A stretch of DNA of 64,000 bases from a bacterium (GTDB lineage Bacteria > Desulfobacterota > DSWW01): assembly GCA_028277985.1 (NCBI GenBank), contig JANQFG010000103.1, positions 18,130 through 82,129 of the forward strand, given 5' to 3'. Both the position numbers and the translations under genes were made by a program. Numbering within the stretch: the first letter of the stretch is position 1; each line of letters starts with the position of its first letter. Under the pieces are notes generated by a model that was given only the letters and a program-made list of their open reading frames with translations, did not search any database and was not told the origin of the DNA. Below are positions 10,527 to 21,268 of this stretch, one piece after another.

Positions 10527-13500
10527 TTACCCCAATGAATTCGAATATGCTTCGAGGAAACGGGAAACCTCTTCGAATTCCGCCTTCAGATCGTGGAAGA
10601 GTCCCCGGGCGTGAGCGGGCTCACCGTTCGTGCCGAGCTTCTCCAGTTGGGATGCAATCTGCTGCATCCGGGATGCGCCCGTGTTGGCACTGGAACCCTT
10701 GGTTGTGTGCGCGTGCATCTCCACTTGCGTCCAGTCCTGCTCCCGGATGGCCGCTTCGAGGTCGGAAAGCCTCTGCTCCGTATCCGAGAGAAAGGTCGCG
10801 ATCAGTTCCTGCTCGAAGGCGGGGTCGCCGTCCGCGCAACTCTGGATCCGCGAAATCTGGACCGGCTGATTCTCCTGCGCCTTGGGGGGAGGAGCAAGGA
10901 CGGCGGGTTCTGCGCGCACGTCAAGATACTTCTTCAGGACTTCCTCCAGGGCGACGGGCGTGACCGGCTTGCTGATATAGTCGTTCATACCGGCTTCCAG
11001 ACACTTCTCCCGGTCCCCCTTCATTGCGTGTGCGGTCATGGCGATGATGGGGATGTGGGGGTCGCGGACATTGGATCCAGGGTCGCGGATCATCTGTGTC
11101 GCCTCGAAGCCGTTCATCTCGGGCATCTGCACATCCATCAGCACGAGGTCATAGGGAATCGTGGCAAGGGCGGTAACGGCTTCCTGGCCGTTGGCGACCG
11201 CGTCTGCCCCGAAACCGAGCCTTTCCAGTATCCTGAGGGCAACTTTCTGGTTGACCACGTTGTCCTCGGCCAGCAGGATGCGGCACCTCTTCTTCTTGTC
11301 CTCTACGAGGGTATGCCGCGTAATGATGGGGCCCAAGGCGCCCTCCCGCATTTCTTCGGAAACGCCGAGAACCGTTGCGATACAGTCGTAGAGTTGCGAC
11401 TTCCTGACCGGTTTGGTGAGATAAGCGGCAAAGCCGATCTGTTGAAGATCGCGAATCTCGCCCCGCTTCCCCACCGACGTCAGCATGATCAGCAGGGTCT
11501 CTTTCAGAGATGTGTCTTCCTTGACCCTGAGCCCCATGGTCTTGCCGTCCATTCCCGGCATCTGCATGTCCACGAGGGCGATGCGATAGGGATCTCCCTC
11601 TTCCACACCCCGGCGGAGCAGCTCAAGCGCCCGGGCGCCGTCTTCCGCTTCGTCGTGGCGGCATCCCCAGGATGTCAGCAGTTCCCTGAGAACCATACGG
11701 TTCGTATGGTGGTCATCCACGATCAGGATGCGCTTGCCCCGAACGTCTTCCGGCACGATGACTTCTCGTCTGCGGATATCAGGCTGCTTCTCCAGGTAAA
11801 CGTTAAACCAGAAAGTGGAGCCGTTGCCCTCCTCGCTCCGCACCCCGATCTCGCCACCCATCAACACGGCAAGCTGCTTCGAGATGGCGAGCCCCAGACC
11901 GGTGCCTCCGTATCTTCGCGTGATCGAAGCATCCACCTGCGAAAAGGACTTGAAGAGCCGATCCCTGCTCTCTTCCGGGATCCCGATCCCCGTGTCGATG
12001 ACTTCGAACCGAACGGTGGCGTGCGACTCGGTCTCCTCGTCTAGGCTGACCCGGATGAAGACCTCTCCTTCTTCCGTAAACTTGATCGCATTGCCGCTGA
12101 GGTTGGTAAGGACCTGTCTGAGCCTGCCCGGGTCGCCACGCACGAGGGAGGGGACATCCGGGCGAAGCAGGCAGGACAGCTCCAGGCCCTTGTCGTGGGC
12201 CTTGACCGCAAGCATGTCCGTCATGTCCTCCACCATGGTCCGAAGATCGAAGTCGAGCTCCTCCAGCTCCACCTGTCCCGCCTCGATCTTGGAGAAATCC
12301 AGGATGTCGTTGATGACGGACAACAGGGAATCCGCGGACGAGCGGGTCGTCTCGGCAAACTCCCTCTGTTCCCGGGTCAGCTCGGTTTCGAGCAGCAGTC
12401 CGGTCATTCCTATGACGCCGTTCATGGGCGTACGGATCTCGTGGCTCATGTTTGCCAGGAATTCGCTCTTCGCCAGGTTGGCCACCTCGGCACGGAGGGC
12501 CATTTCACGGGCTTCTTCGATGGCCTCCTCGAGTCGCTTGTTTGCGGTTTCGAGCTGCGCCGTCCGGTCCCTGACCCGCTGTTCCAGCTCTTCGTTGAGC
12601 TTCCGGATCTTCTCCTCGGCCTGTTTCCGGGCACTGATATCGCGCGTGACGCCCTCGAAACCGACGATCTCTCCGTCCTCGTTGCGGACGATCGTACAGC
12701 TCACTTCACAAGGTACCGTGTGCCCGTCCCTGTGAAGCAGTTCAACCTCTCCGTGGTAGGCGTTCCTTTTAGGTACAGCCCTTTCCGCTTCCCGGATCCC
12801 CCGAAGCGTCTCCAGGACGGATTTCTCGGTAGAGTACTCCCTTTGTGTGAGGCCGATGGTCTTTTCGGGCGGAAACCCGGTGACCCTTTCGATGGCTTGA
12901 TTGACATACACCAGCTTTCCATCTCGGTCGGACATCCAGATGATGTCCTGCATGTTCTCGGCGAGCCTCTGAAACCGGTCCTCCTCCTTCCTCAGCTCGG
13001 CGGTCCTCTCCTCGACAAGCTCCTCGAGTTGCTCGCGGTGGTTCCTCAGCTCTGTCTCTGCCCGGATCCGTCCGGAGATATCCCGCGCTATGCCTTGCAC
13101 TGCGTAAGGCTTCCCTTGCCGGTACAGAACGCAGGACTCCGTCTCGACCCAGACATGCCCCCCGTCCTTTCGGGTGAGCTTGTGGGTTCTCGGGGCTCTC
13201 TCCTTTTCGCCGCTCAGGATCTCGTGCAGGCCCTCCATCGCCTCCTCGATCTGATCCTCGGACAACAGGGAAACGATATTGAGCCGCGGGATGTCTTCCT
13301 CTTCGTATCCGAGCAGGTCGAGAGCCGCCTCGTTCGCGTCCAGGTAGTTCCCCTCGAAATCGTGCACGAATACGCAGAAGAGGCTCCTGTCGAACAGGGC
13401 CCGGTATCTCTCCTCCCTGTCCTCCAACTCCTCCCGCTGGGCCCGGATGATCTTCTCCGACTTCACGATGTCGCGCATGTCCCTGCACGCGATCACGATC

Positions 13501-14510
13501 CCGAGCATCTTCCCCTTCCAGTCCAGGATGGGGGAGAGGTTGCAGGAGGTGGCGATCGATTCCCCGCTCTTGCTCGTCAGCGAGATCACCCTGGCCTCCA
13601 GATCCCTCTTGCCGGCTTCGAGATCCTGGAGACAGGATTGGAAGATTTCTTCGTTACGTTCATCCAGGAGCCCGGAGAACGGTTCCTGAAGCAATTCCTC
13701 CTTCCTGTAGCCGAGCAGTTCTCCGGCCTTCGGGTTGATCATGCGGATGAACCCGCCCGCATCCACGGTCATGATCATGTCCCCGATCGTTGCGAACACT
13801 TTCCTGGCCAGGGACTCGGGGCTCGGGTTCATGAGCTGGTAGCGGTAGATTGACCAGAACATGATGCTCACGAAAGCGGAGATGAACAGGAACCCGCAAG
13901 TGTAGAGCGAAACACCGATGGCGGGGAGGAAATCGAGAGCACCCAAGGCGGCTACCAGGAACGCGAAAAGAACCGCTCTGAGCTGTTGCCTCTTCATTTC
14001 GGAGCGGGTTGCATTGAGCCCACGAAACAGCGTCTGGAAACTTCCGGCCAGAATGACGGAGAACATGGCGATCAACAGGATTCCGAGGGACCCGTAGCGT
14101 GGGTAGAAACCCCAGGAGAATTCTCTCACTCCGTTGATGGCAGCCACACCGATGAGCCCCTCGAACGCGAACAGACCCGCGGCAAGATGGGCTGCCAGGA
14201 TCTCTCGCCGGTTCCGACGGATCTGGTCCGTGAGTGCCGAGGTGAAGAAGTAGATGCCCGGCCCGATGAAGACCACGCCCAGGTAGGCAAAGCGGTACCA
14301 TTTCTCAGCCAGGTCCGGATCTCTGCTGGCCAACATGAATCCGATGCCGGTCTGCCAAACAATGACATAGAGGCACACCAGGAGAAACGACTGGTTCGAT
14401 CTGGACCGGAGGTTCAGTGAGAGTCCACAGATCCCCAACAACAGCACATAAGCCGCCGTACCGAGACTGCCCAGAGCGAGGACGCTCATCTGAAACATCG
14501 AGGTGTCCAC
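10527..14510 (-). CDS. Hybrid sensor histidine kinase (7TM - PAS x3 - HisKA - HATPase - REC x2 - HPt)
   Basis: A 1327-residue membrane sensor. Residues 1-245 carry seven hydrophobic segments ending in SIYRYQLMNPSP, as in histidine-kinase 7TM N-terminal modules. Three PAS domains follow (about 245-350, 375-490, 515-640), then a coiled coil and HisKA with the phosphorylated His in [12 protein letters not shown] (about 700). The ATPase has N, G1 and G2 boxes (DTGIGIP, GTGLGLA). REC1 has [15 protein letters not shown]2 has [13 protein letters not shown], and the C-terminal HPt has its His in HTTKGSSANTGA. It is thus a complete phosphorelay in one chain. GTG start at 14510 with AGGGAG upstream. 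It is divergent from, and clearly paralogous to, the kinase at 14767. The downstream AF1514-like gene is coupled. The output regulator is not encoded nearby. Confidence 0.93.
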   Translation of the reverse strand: MDTSMFQMSVLALGSLGTAAYVLLLGICGLSLNLRSRSNQSFLLVCLYVIVWQTGIGFMLASRDPDLAEKWYRFAYLGVVFIGPGIYFFTSALTDQIRRNRREILAAHLAAGLFAFEGLIGVAAINGVREFSWGFYPRYGSLGILLIAMFSVILAGSFQTLFRGLNATRSEMKRQQLRAVLFAFLVAALGALDFLPAIGVSLYTCGFLFISAFVSIMFWSIYRYQLMNPSPESLARKVFATIGDMIMTVDAGGFIRMINPKAGELLGYRKEELLQEPFSGLLDERNEEIFQSCLQDLEAGKRDLEARVISLTSKSGESIATSCNLSPILDWKGKMLGIVIACRDMRDIVKSEKIIRAQREELEDREERYRALFDRSLFCVFVHDFEGNYLDANEAALDLLGYEEEDIPRLNIVSLLSEDQIEEAMEGLHEILSGEKERAPRTHKLTRKDGGHVWVETESCVLYRQGKPYAVQGIARDISGRIRAETELRNHREQLEELVEERTAELRKEEDRFQRLAENMQDIIWMSDRDGKLVYVNQAIERVTGFPPEKTIGLTQREYSTEKSVLETLRGIREAERAVPKRNAYHGEVELLHRDGHTVPCEVSCTIVRNEDGEIVGFEGVTRDISARKQAEEKIRKLNEELEQRVRDRTAQLETANKRLEEAIEEAREMALRAEVANLAKSEFLANMSHEIRTPMNGVIGMTGLLLETELTREQREFAETTRSSADSLLSVINDILDFSKIEAGQVELEELDFDLRTMVEDMTDMLAVKAHDKGLELSCLLRPDVPSLVRGDPGRLRQVLTNLSGNAIKFTEEGEVFIRVSLDEETESHATVRFEVIDTGIGIPEESRDRLFKSFSQVDASITRRYGGTGLGLAISKQLAVLMGGEIGVRSEEGNGSTFWFNVYLEKQPDIRRREVIVPEDVRGKRILIVDDHHTNRMVLRELLTSWGCRHDEAEDGARALELLRRGVEEGDPYRIALVDMQMPGMDGKTMGLRVKEDTSLKETLLIMLTSVGKRGEIRDLQQIGFAAYLTKPVRKSQLYDCIATVLGVSEEMREGALGPIITRHTLVEDKKKRCRILLAEDNVVNQKVALRILERLGFGADAVANGQEAVTALATIPYDLVLMDVQMPEMNGFEATQMIRDPGSNVRDPHIPIIAMTAHAMKGDREKCLEAGMNDYISKPVTPVALEEVLKKYLDVRAEPAVLAPPPKAQENQPVQISRIQSCADGDPAFEQELIATFLSDTEQRLSDLEAAIREQDWTQVEMHAHTTKGSSANTGASRMQQIASQLEKLGTNGEPAHARGLFHDLKAEFEEVSRFLEAYSNSLG

Positions 14511-14766
14511 AGGACTCCCTGCACAGAGAGTAAAACAACGATTCTGTTCTGTCTCCTCTCATCGGATTTTTTGTGATCCACCTTTAGAATGGGCCGGGTC
14601 TCCTGACCCAAGACCATGCTCTCTTTATGGGTTACAAAACAGGAAGATCGCCCACGGTCCTGGCGGCTGCGGCCCTTTTAAGCTTTTCCCGGCAAAGAGA
14701 CGATGTACCTGTTGATATCTCTAGTACATATAGATCCGATAGACCCGAACCTAAGGCCCCCCCCGC

Positions 14767-17472
14767 GTGACGGAACGAAGCACACCCCGGCCGAACTTCC
14801 TGCGGACCACATTCAAGTCCTTGCTCAACCTCGAGGGGCTAGGCTTCGAAGAAAGACGTAAACGGCTGCTGCTGGCCGGCTTTTCTTGCGCCGGGTTGAT
14901 CCTGGCCACCATCACGGGGCTGGACGATTATCTCTCCGGGAATCATCGGGAGTTCGCGATCGAAGCCGTGGTTGCCGGCTGGATGCTCTGCTCCCTGATC
15001 CTTCTGAGAACGGGAAAGAGGATCCTCGCCATTTCCCGGATCAACACCTTCTTCCTGATCTCTTTCTTTCTTCTCATATTGATCGGCGACGCAGGCGACG
15101 AGGGGGCGAAGCTGCACTGGGGCTATGCCCTGCCGCTCATGGCTTTCATCCTGCTTGGGAGGCGGGAAGGAGGGCTGTGGGTCGTCACCTTCTGGGTCAT
15201 GACGATGCTCCTGCTCATTGACCCGGGTTCGGTCATCGGAACGTACCCGTTCCAGCCCGCGACCATTACGCGGTTTCTCGGTTCCATCACGCTGGTGTCC
15301 GCCCTCGCCTATTTCTTCGAGAGTGTACGCCACAGGCATCAAGTCACCCTGGAAAGTCAGAAGCATGCGCTGGAAAGCCAGAAGGTGAAACTGGAACAGG
15401 CAAAGGGAGATCTCGAGGTGGCCAACCGCCGGCTCCAGGAGGCCTCCGAGAATGCCCACCATCTGGCCGAAGAGGCGAAAGCCGCCAGCGTGGCGAAGAG
15501 CGAATTCCTTGCGAACATGAGCCACGAGATTCGCACGCCCATGAACGGGGTGATCGGGATGACCGGGCTTTTGCTCGAGACCGACCTTTCCCCTGAGCAG
15601 CAGGAGTGCGCCGACACGATTCGCTCCTCCGCAGATGCACTTCTCTGCCTGATCAACGACATCCTTGACTTCTCGAAAATCGAGGCAGGGCGGCTCGACT
15701 TGGAGATCCTGGAATTCGATCTGAGAAGCACGGTGGAGGATGTTGCCGACATGCTGGCCGTTCGCGCCCAGGAGAAGGGGCTGGAACTGTCGTGTCTCAT
15801 CCATCCGGACGTCCCTGCCCATGTCCGGGGCGACCCGGGACGTCTGCGCCAGGTCCTGATCAATCTCACGGGCAATGCGATCAAGTTCACGGACCGGGGC
15901 GAGGTGCACATCCGGATAGACGTGACGGAAGAAGCCGAGACGAACGTGACCGTCCGGGCTTCGGTGACCGACACCGGAATCGGCATCTCGGAAACCGAGC
16001 GGGATCGCCTGTTTCAGTCCTTCTCCCAGGTGGACGCCTCCATAACGCGCAGGTTCGGAGGATCGGGGCTGGGCCTGGCCATCTCCAAGCAACTGGCCGA
16101 GTTGATGGATGGCGAAATCGGTCTCGAGAGCCAGGAGGGCAGAGGTTCGACCTTCTGGTTCACTGCAGTCCTGGAGAAACAACCGGAAGCACCCGGGCGC
16201 GATGGGTCGGTGCCATTGGAAATCAAGGGCACGCGCGTCCTGATCGTCGATGACTATCCGACCAACCGTCTCGTGTTCAGGGAGCTCCTTCGCTCCTGGG
16301 ACCTCCGTTTCGAAGAGTCCGTGGACGGCGTAGAGGCCCTCAAGAAACTGAAGGCTGCCCACGCCGAGGGGGATCCCTTCCGTATTGCCCTTGTGGACAT
16401 GCAGATGCCGAGAATGGACGGGAAGACTCTGGGTGAGGAGATCAAGAAGAACAACCCTGACCTGGAGGATACGATCCTGGTCATGCTCACCTCTGTTGCC
16501 CAGCGAGGGGAGGCTGTGCAGCTCAAGGAAATCGGTTTTGCCGCATACCTCACCAAACCGGTCAAGATCTCCAGCCTGTACGATTGCCTCGTAACCGTGA
16601 TGAGCGGCGCGGTGACCGGTGCAAAGCAGGAGAGTCGGTCCCTGGTCACTCAGCACAGCCTCCGGGAGAGCAGAAAGAGGAGGGTGCGCATTCTAGTGGC
16701 CGAGGACAACATGGTCAACCAGAAGGTTGCGCTCCGAATCCTCGAGAAGCTCGGCTTCCACGCCGATGCGGTCGCCGACGGAGACGAGGCGGTCAAGGCC
16801 CTGGCAACCATCCCCTACGATCTGGTCCTGATGGACGTGCAGATGCCCGTGATGGATGGGTTCGAGGCTACCAGGCGGATTCGTGACCCGGATTCTTCGG
16901 TGCTCCGGCGGGACATCCCGATCGTGGCCATGACGGCCCATGCCTTGAAAGAGGATCGGGACCGTTGTCTGGAAGCCGGCATGGACGACTACGTGAGCAA
17001 GCCTGTCACACCCCTCGCCTTGGGTGAGGCCCTGGAGAGGAACCTCGCCGATGCATCCTGCAAGGGCCCTGGAGCCGAAGAGATCGCCCAGCCGGAAGAG
17101 CCCCAGGAAGTGCCCGGGGAAGCGCCCGTCCTACTCGATCGGATCCGGTTCGTGGCGGACGGTGACGCTCGGTTCGAACGGGAGTTGATCGAGATGTTTC
17201 TCTCGGACAACTCGAAACAGCTGGCCTCCCTCGAGGAGGCGATCGGCGGCCAGGACTGGGAAGAGGCGAAGAAAAGGGTCCACTCGATCAAGGGGGCAAG
17301 CGCCAACGCGGGGGCCGTGAGGATGCAGTCCACAGCAGGCCGGCTCGAACAAATCACGGCCGCGCGCAACACCTCGCTCGCTTCCGAGGTCCTTGCGGAG
17401 CTCAAGGCGGACTTCGATCAGGCCTCGAGCTACCTGAAAGACCACCTGTCCGGTACGAATGCACCCGACTGA
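14767..17472 (+). CDS. Hybrid sensor histidine kinase (membrane - HisKA - HATPase - REC x2 - HPt)
   Basis: A 901-residue paralogue of the divergent kinase, lacking its PAS domains. Residues 30-190 hold about six membrane helices, then a coiled coil, HisKA with [12 protein letters not shown] (about 255), an ATPase domain (DTGIGIS, GSGLGLA), REC1 ([11 protein letters not shown]), REC2 ([11 protein letters not shown]) and HPt ([12 protein letters not shown]). The core and relay parts are very similar to those of the other kinase, so a duplication followed by a change of sensor is likely. The GTG at 14767 is the start; the ribosome binding site is poor. The 256 bases between the two kinases must hold both promoters, but no clear -35/-10 pair stands out. 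It is convergent with the membrane protein at 17507. Confidence 0.92.
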   Translation: MTERSTPRPNFLRTTFKSLLNLEGLGFEERRKRLLLAGFSCAGLILATITGLDDYLSGNHREFAIEAVVAGWMLCSLILLRTGKRILAISRINTFFLISFFLLILIGDAGDEGAKLHWGYALPLMAFILLGRREGGLWVVTFWVMTMLLLIDPGSVIGTYPFQPATITRFLGSITLVSALAYFFESVRHRHQVTLESQKHALESQKVKLEQAKGDLEVANRRLQEASENAHHLAEEAKAASVAKSEFLANMSHEIRTPMNGVIGMTGLLLETDLSPEQQECADTIRSSADALLCLINDILDFSKIEAGRLDLEILEFDLRSTVEDVADMLAVRAQEKGLELSCLIHPDVPAHVRGDPGRLRQVLINLTGNAIKFTDRGEVHIRIDVTEEAETNVTVRASVTDTGIGISETERDRLFQSFSQVDASITRRFGGSGLGLAISKQLAELMDGEIGLESQEGRGSTFWFTAVLEKQPEAPGRDGSVPLEIKGTRVLIVDDYPTNRLVFRELLRSWDLRFEESVDGVEALKKLKAAHAEGDPFRIALVDMQMPRMDGKTLGEEIKKNNPDLEDTILVMLTSVAQRGEAVQLKEIGFAAYLTKPVKISSLYDCLVTVMSGAVTGAKQESRSLVTQHSLRESRKRRVRILVAEDNMVNQKVALRILEKLGFHADAVADGDEAVKALATIPYDLVLMDVQMPVMDGFEATRRIRDPDSSVLRRDIPIVAMTAHALKEDRDRCLEAGMDDYVSKPVTPLALGEALERNLADASCKGPGAEEIAQPEEPQEVPGEAPVLLDRIRFVADGDARFERELIEMFLSDNSKQLASLEEAIGGQDWEEAKKRVHSIKGASANAGAVRMQSTAGRLEQITAARNTSLASEVLAELKADFDQASSYLKDHLSGTNAPD

Positions 17473-17506
17473 CGGATTACCTTCCAAGAAACCCCGGACG
17501 AACGAA

Positions 17507-18556
17507 CTACCCTGACGCTTCACCCGCCATCAGGGCGCTCTCTGCCCGCCTGCCCCACCACACGCCCACACCACAGCCCATCAGGGTGCCGAAGATGGCA
17601 GCCGAGGTCTTCAAGGCGACGGCGGTTTCGACCGAAAGCTCCTCGAAGCCGGCAGCGGGGAGCAGGATCTGCATGATGGAGCCGACGGCAGCCATCGTCA
17701 GGACCGTCGAGAGGATCACCCCTATCGCGACCACGGGAACACCCACACGGCCAAGCGCGGAGATACTGAACGCTTTCGGTGTGAGGCGGCCCAGTCGCGC
17801 ATCGGCCCGAACCTGCGCGTCCGAGGAGATGAACATGAAGAAGTAGAGGATCCCGAACACGATGCCGAAGTCCCAGCCGACGAGCGCATATGGGATCTTT
17901 TCTGCCGGCTCGGGGTACTGGAGGGCCCAGAGGAACTGCTTGAGGCCGATGCCCAGGTTGATGAGGCCCTGGACCATCGCCCAGGGCAGGAGATGCTCCC
18001 TCACGAAATATGTGCCGAAGCTGGGGACGACGCCGGCACCCTCTCCTTCAAGGGCGGCCACAAAGGAAACCTGGTCGCGCGGAAGGATGAATGCGATCAG
18101 AGCGGTGGACCCAACAAGCAGCGGAACAAAGGCGATCGCGTCGATCGTGAGCAGCCGGAAGCTTTCACCGCCACCCAGGGGAAGCAGAAACCAAACGGCC
18201 AGGCCGATCAAGGCCCCGGCGGGCACGGCCAGGGGCCCGAACCGCCTCCATGGATTGATCACTCCGTCCGGCGCCAGTCCTGCCGGGTCGGCCATGACCC
18301 ACCTGCCCCGGATGTAGTCCCTCCGAGTATTGACGACTGCAGTGTGACACTGGATCACCACGAAACAGAACAGAAACAGGAGCATGAAGCCCCGCACTTC
18401 GATCATCGTGCCTGTGCCCGGGCCGAAGAGACCGAACACGAGCCACGCAAGGAAGGCAACCACGACCACCACGCCGACGAGGTTCATGACAAACTGCACG
18501 ACCACATATCTCTTCTGGTCAGGCTTCGGTTTGGCTGCCGATGATGGATCGTTCAC
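17507..18556 (-). CDS. Multi-pass membrane protein of unknown function
   Basis: A 349-residue protein with a short polar N-terminus and eight to nine hydrophobic segments (the first around 22-46, others between about 60 and 335). I do not recognise a family; there are no clear transport or catalytic motifs. GTG start at 18556 with AGGAGG twelve bases upstream, 24 bases after the stop of the Kef-type antiporter, so it is the third gene of that operon. Its position suggests a link with ion homeostasis, but this is inference from context only. Confidence 0.7.
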   Translation of the reverse strand: MNDPSSAAKPKPDQKRYVVVQFVMNLVGVVVVVAFLAWLVFGLFGPGTGTMIEVRGFMLLFLFCFVVIQCHTAVVNTRRDYIRGRWVMADPAGLAPDGVINPWRRFGPLAVPAGALIGLAVWFLLPLGGGESFRLLTIDAIAFVPLLVGSTALIAFILPRDQVSFVAALEGEGAGVVPSFGTYFVREHLLPWAMVQGLINLGIGLKQFLWALQYPEPAEKIPYALVGWDFGIVFGILYFFMFISSDAQVRADARLGRLTPKAFSISALGRVGVPVVAIGVILSTVLTMAAVGSIMQILLPAAGFEELSVETAVALKTSAAIFGTLMGCGVGVWWGRRAESALMAGEASG

Positions 18557-18580
18557 GTGGCTCCTCCTGTTTTCACATGC

Positions 18581-20488
18581 TCATCCGTCGGGCTTCTCCG
18601 TCCATTGATCCGCTTCCTCGAGCAGGGAATCCGTGTCCCAACCCGCATCTCGACTCACCCCTGTTTCTTCGAGCTCCGAGAGAAGGAGCTCCTCGAGGTC
18701 GGAAATCGACTGGCGGGCCAGGTTCATATACTGTTTCTTGTCGTGCCGCATTCCGCTCAGCTCGCGCAGGGCCTCTTCGTCGCGAAGCCGGAAGGTCTTC
18801 GACATCCGATGGGCGTGGTAGGTGCGCAGTCCTAGCATGGAAAGCGCATCGATGCCTATCCGCAGAGAGGTCTCGAAGGTTTCCCGGTACACGTGGTCGA
18901 CCCCCGCATCGAGCAAGTCGTACGCCTCCGTGCGTCCCGTGGCCCGGGCGAGTATCGTGACGTGAGGGGCATGACGCCGCACGGTTTCCACCATTTGCAG
19001 GATCTTCTTGTGATCGTCGATGGCAAGGATGACGAGTTTCGCCTTGTCCAGGCCGGCGGTGCGGAGAAGATCGTGTCGCGAGGCATCCCCGTAGAAGACC
19101 TTGAGGCCAAGGCGCCGGAGCAATTCGACATGATCGGAATCGAACTCGAGTACCGTCGCGTGGACCCCGTTGGCCCTCAGGTACCGCCCGACGATGCTCC
19201 CGACCCGTCCGAAACCGGCGATGATGACCGGGTTCTCTTCATCGATCTCGTCCGCCTCCCGCTCTGCCTGCTCGCGGGTGCCCAATCGGGGCTGAAGGAG
19301 TTTCTCGTTCACGGCCATGAGCAGAGGAGTCACCGCCATGGACAGGGCAACGACCGCCACCAGAGGGTTCGCCACCTCACTGGCGATCACACCTTGCTGG
19401 GTCGCGAAGGAGAACAGGACGAAAGCAAACTCGCCCCCCTGTGCCAGCGCAAAGGCAAAGAGCAGGTTCTGATCCAGACCCATCCGGAAGAGTCTGCCCA
19501 GCAGAAGGAGAAGAAGGAACTTGACGGCCAGCAGCGCACCCACCAGGCCGGCCATCCGGCCGGGTTGGGCGAAGAGGAGTCCGAAATCCAGAGAGGCCCC
19601 GACCGCAATGAAGAAGACACCCAGCAAGAGGCCCTTGAACGGCTCGATGTCGCTCTCCAACTCGTGCCTGTACTCATTCTCCGCCAGCACCACTCCGGCC
19701 AGGAAGGTACCTAGGGCCGGACTGAGCCCTACCTTGGTCATGAGCAGGGCAATACCGATTACCAGCAACAGGGCCGCCGCGGTGAACAACTCCGGAAGTC
19801 GCGTGCCCGCAATCCATCGGAAGACCGGTCGCAAAAGAAACCGTCCCACAAGAATGATGGAGACGACCGCTCCCAACACCACGAGCGTCTCGGCCCAGGC
19901 CGGGATTCCCGCAACCCAGGTCGACCCATGCTCCGCACCATGGGCCGCTCCTTCGTGGCTCGAAGCACCGCTGCCAAGCAGGGGAAGGATTGCCAGCAAG
20001 GGAATGACCGCCATGTCCTGAAAAAGAAGAACCGCAAACGAGCTCTGCCCCCCGTCCGTCATCATGAGCCCTTTTTCGGACAGGGTCTGGAGCACGATGG
20101 CCGTCGAGGAGAGGGCAAGGATCATCCCAACCGCAACAGCCGGCTGCCATGGGAGGCCCAATGCCAACCCTATTCCGGTCATCGCTGCCGTCGTTAGGCC
20201 GACCTGCAGGCCTCCGAGGCCGAGAATGGGCCCACGCAGTCTTAGCAGCAGACTGGGCTGCAGCTCCAATCCTACGAGGAAGAGCATCATGACCACACCG
20301 AACTCGGCGAAGTGCATGACGTCCTTGCCCTCCTGCCCGATCAGGCCCAGGCCGAAGGGCCCGATGATCATCCCTGCGATGAGATAACCGAGCACAGAGC
20401 CGAGACCCAGCCGCTTCGCCACGGGCACGGAAATGACCGCTGCGGTGAGGTAGACGAAAGCCTGGAAGAAGAAACCTTCGCCGTGCAT
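18581..20488 (-). CDS. Kef-type cation:proton antiporter (CPA2) with TrkA-N domain
   Basis: A 635-residue inner-membrane antiporter. Residues 1-390 form the twelve-helix Na/H exchanger fold. A TrkA-N Rossmann domain (about 425-545) follows, with GFGRVGSIVGRYL binding NAD(H) and the acidic strand end VLEFDSD, then a C-terminal tail of about 90 residues. This is the KefB/KefC architecture: potassium/proton exchange gated by nucleotides and, in enterobacteria, glutathione adducts. The gene directly upstream (13 bases) encodes a KefF/KefG-like quinone reductase, the known ancillary subunit, which strengthens the call. Whether it exports K+ or Na+ is not readable here, so no gene symbol is given. 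Confidence 0.9.
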   Translation of the reverse strand: MHGEGFFFQAFVYLTAAVISVPVAKRLGLGSVLGYLIAGMIIGPFGLGLIGQEGKDVMHFAEFGVVMMLFLVGLELQPSLLLRLRGPILGLGGLQVGLTTAAMTGIGLALGLPWQPAVAVGMILALSSTAIVLQTLSEKGLMMTDGGQSSFAVLLFQDMAVIPLLAILPLLGSGASSHEGAAHGAEHGSTWVAGIPAWAETLVVLGAVVSIILVGRFLLRPVFRWIAGTRLPELFTAAALLLVIGIALLMTKVGLSPALGTFLAGVVLAENEYRHELESDIEPFKGLLLGVFFIAVGASLDFGLLFAQPGRMAGLVGALLAVKFLLLLLLGRLFRMGLDQNLLFAFALAQGGEFAFVLFSFATQQGVIASEVANPLVAVVALSMAVTPLLMAVNEKLLQPRLGTREQAEREADEIDEENPVIIAGFGRVGSIVGRYLRANGVHATVLEFDSDHVELLRRLGLKVFYGDASRHDLLRTAGLDKAKLVILAIDDHKKILQMVETVRRHAPHVTILARATGRTEAYDLLDAGVDHVYRETFETSLRIGIDALSMLGLRTYHAHRMSKTFRLRDEEALRELSGMRHDKKQYMNLARQSISDLEELLLSELEETGVSRDAGWDTDSLLEEADQWTEKPDG

Positions 20489-20501
20489 GGGGTCTCCCTG
20501 C

Positions 20502-21107
20502 TCAGTTCCTGATGACGCCGTCGAGATCCGCGTTGAATCTGGGATAGGATCGCACCCTGTCCAGGTCCACCTGACCGTCTCGAAGCGCTTCTAAGGCCCT
20601 GCGATAGTCCTTGGCGTAACCCTTGACCGCCGATTCGGATATTCGGTGTGTGCCGTGAATCACAAAGGGCGGAAGATACTCCATCCCGCACAGACGGGCG
20701 GTTTGCTCGATCGGGGCGAGCAGCTCGCGGATCGTGAAGTTGTACTCACCTTGCGTGGAATAGGAGGATTCCTGCCCGCCGGTGGTGATGACACTCAGAT
20801 GCTTCTTGCCTCGGAGGGCGTTTCCATTCCGTCCGTAGGCCCACCCGTGTTCCAGCACCAGATCCTGCCATTCCTTCAGAAGGGAGGGGGTGCTGTACCA
20901 CAACAAGGGGAACTGAAAAATGATGATTTCGTGCGTGGTCAGCAGGTGCTGCTCGCGGGTCGCATCGATGTGGAAATCAGGATAGACCTGATACAGATCA
21001 TGGAAGGTAACCCCCTCCAAGGCCTGTACCGCCCGCATCAGAACTGCGTTCACCCGGGACTTCTGAAGGGCTGGGTGCGCGAAGAGGATCAGGATCGAGC
21101 GGTGCAT
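20502..21107 (-). CDS. KefG/KefF-like NAD(P)H oxidoreductase, antiporter ancillary subunit
   Basis: A 201-residue flavodoxin-fold protein of the NQO1/KefG family: ILILFAHPALQKSRVN at the N-terminus, the FQFPLLWYSTPSLLKEW flavin/substrate segment and VITTGG. In Escherichia coli KefF and KefG bind their antiporters and activate them while reducing quinones. Here it precedes the Kef-type antiporter by 13 bases. The frame is open up to 21179, but similarity begins at the ATG at 21107 (IL-ILFAHP at residue 4), so that start is preferred despite a weak ribosome binding site (AAAGGCG). Confidence 0.88.
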   Translation of the reverse strand: MHRSILILFAHPALQKSRVNAVLMRAVQALEGVTFHDLYQVYPDFHIDATREQHLLTTHEIIIFQFPLLWYSTPSLLKEWQDLVLEHGWAYGRNGNALRGKKHLSVITTGGQESSYSTQGEYNFTIRELLAPIEQTARLCGMEYLPPFVIHGTHRISESAVKGYAKDYRRALEALRDGQVDLDRVRSYPRFNADLDGVIRN

Positions 21108-21268
21108 CGCCTTTTTGGGGCCTCTCCATTCCGTCACAGTTCGTATTGTCCGGGAACCGGCTCCGTCCAGGAGCACCATACGAGAGAAGGATGGAAAGGG
21201 TCAAGTGAATCGCGGGGTCAGGTGGCAACGGGCTGTTGCCCAGAAGGCACTTGACGCCCGCACCCATT

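Noticed and set aside
12195..13853. Long plus-strand open frames opposite the hybrid kinase (also 10593-12044)
   Set aside because: Antisense shadows of a high-GC gene, with no ribosome binding sites and no domain similarity.
14839..16656. A 605-codon minus-strand frame opposite the second kinase
   Set aside because: Same antisense shadow effect; the plus-strand gene has all kinase motifs.
21108..21179. Longer N-terminus for the KefG-like protein
   Set aside because: The extra 24 residues are not conserved-looking and precede the normal family start.
21210..21250. A fourth copy of the palindromic repeat near 21214 (GGGGTCAGG)
   Set aside because: Only a short match without the second arm or the tRNA-like part.
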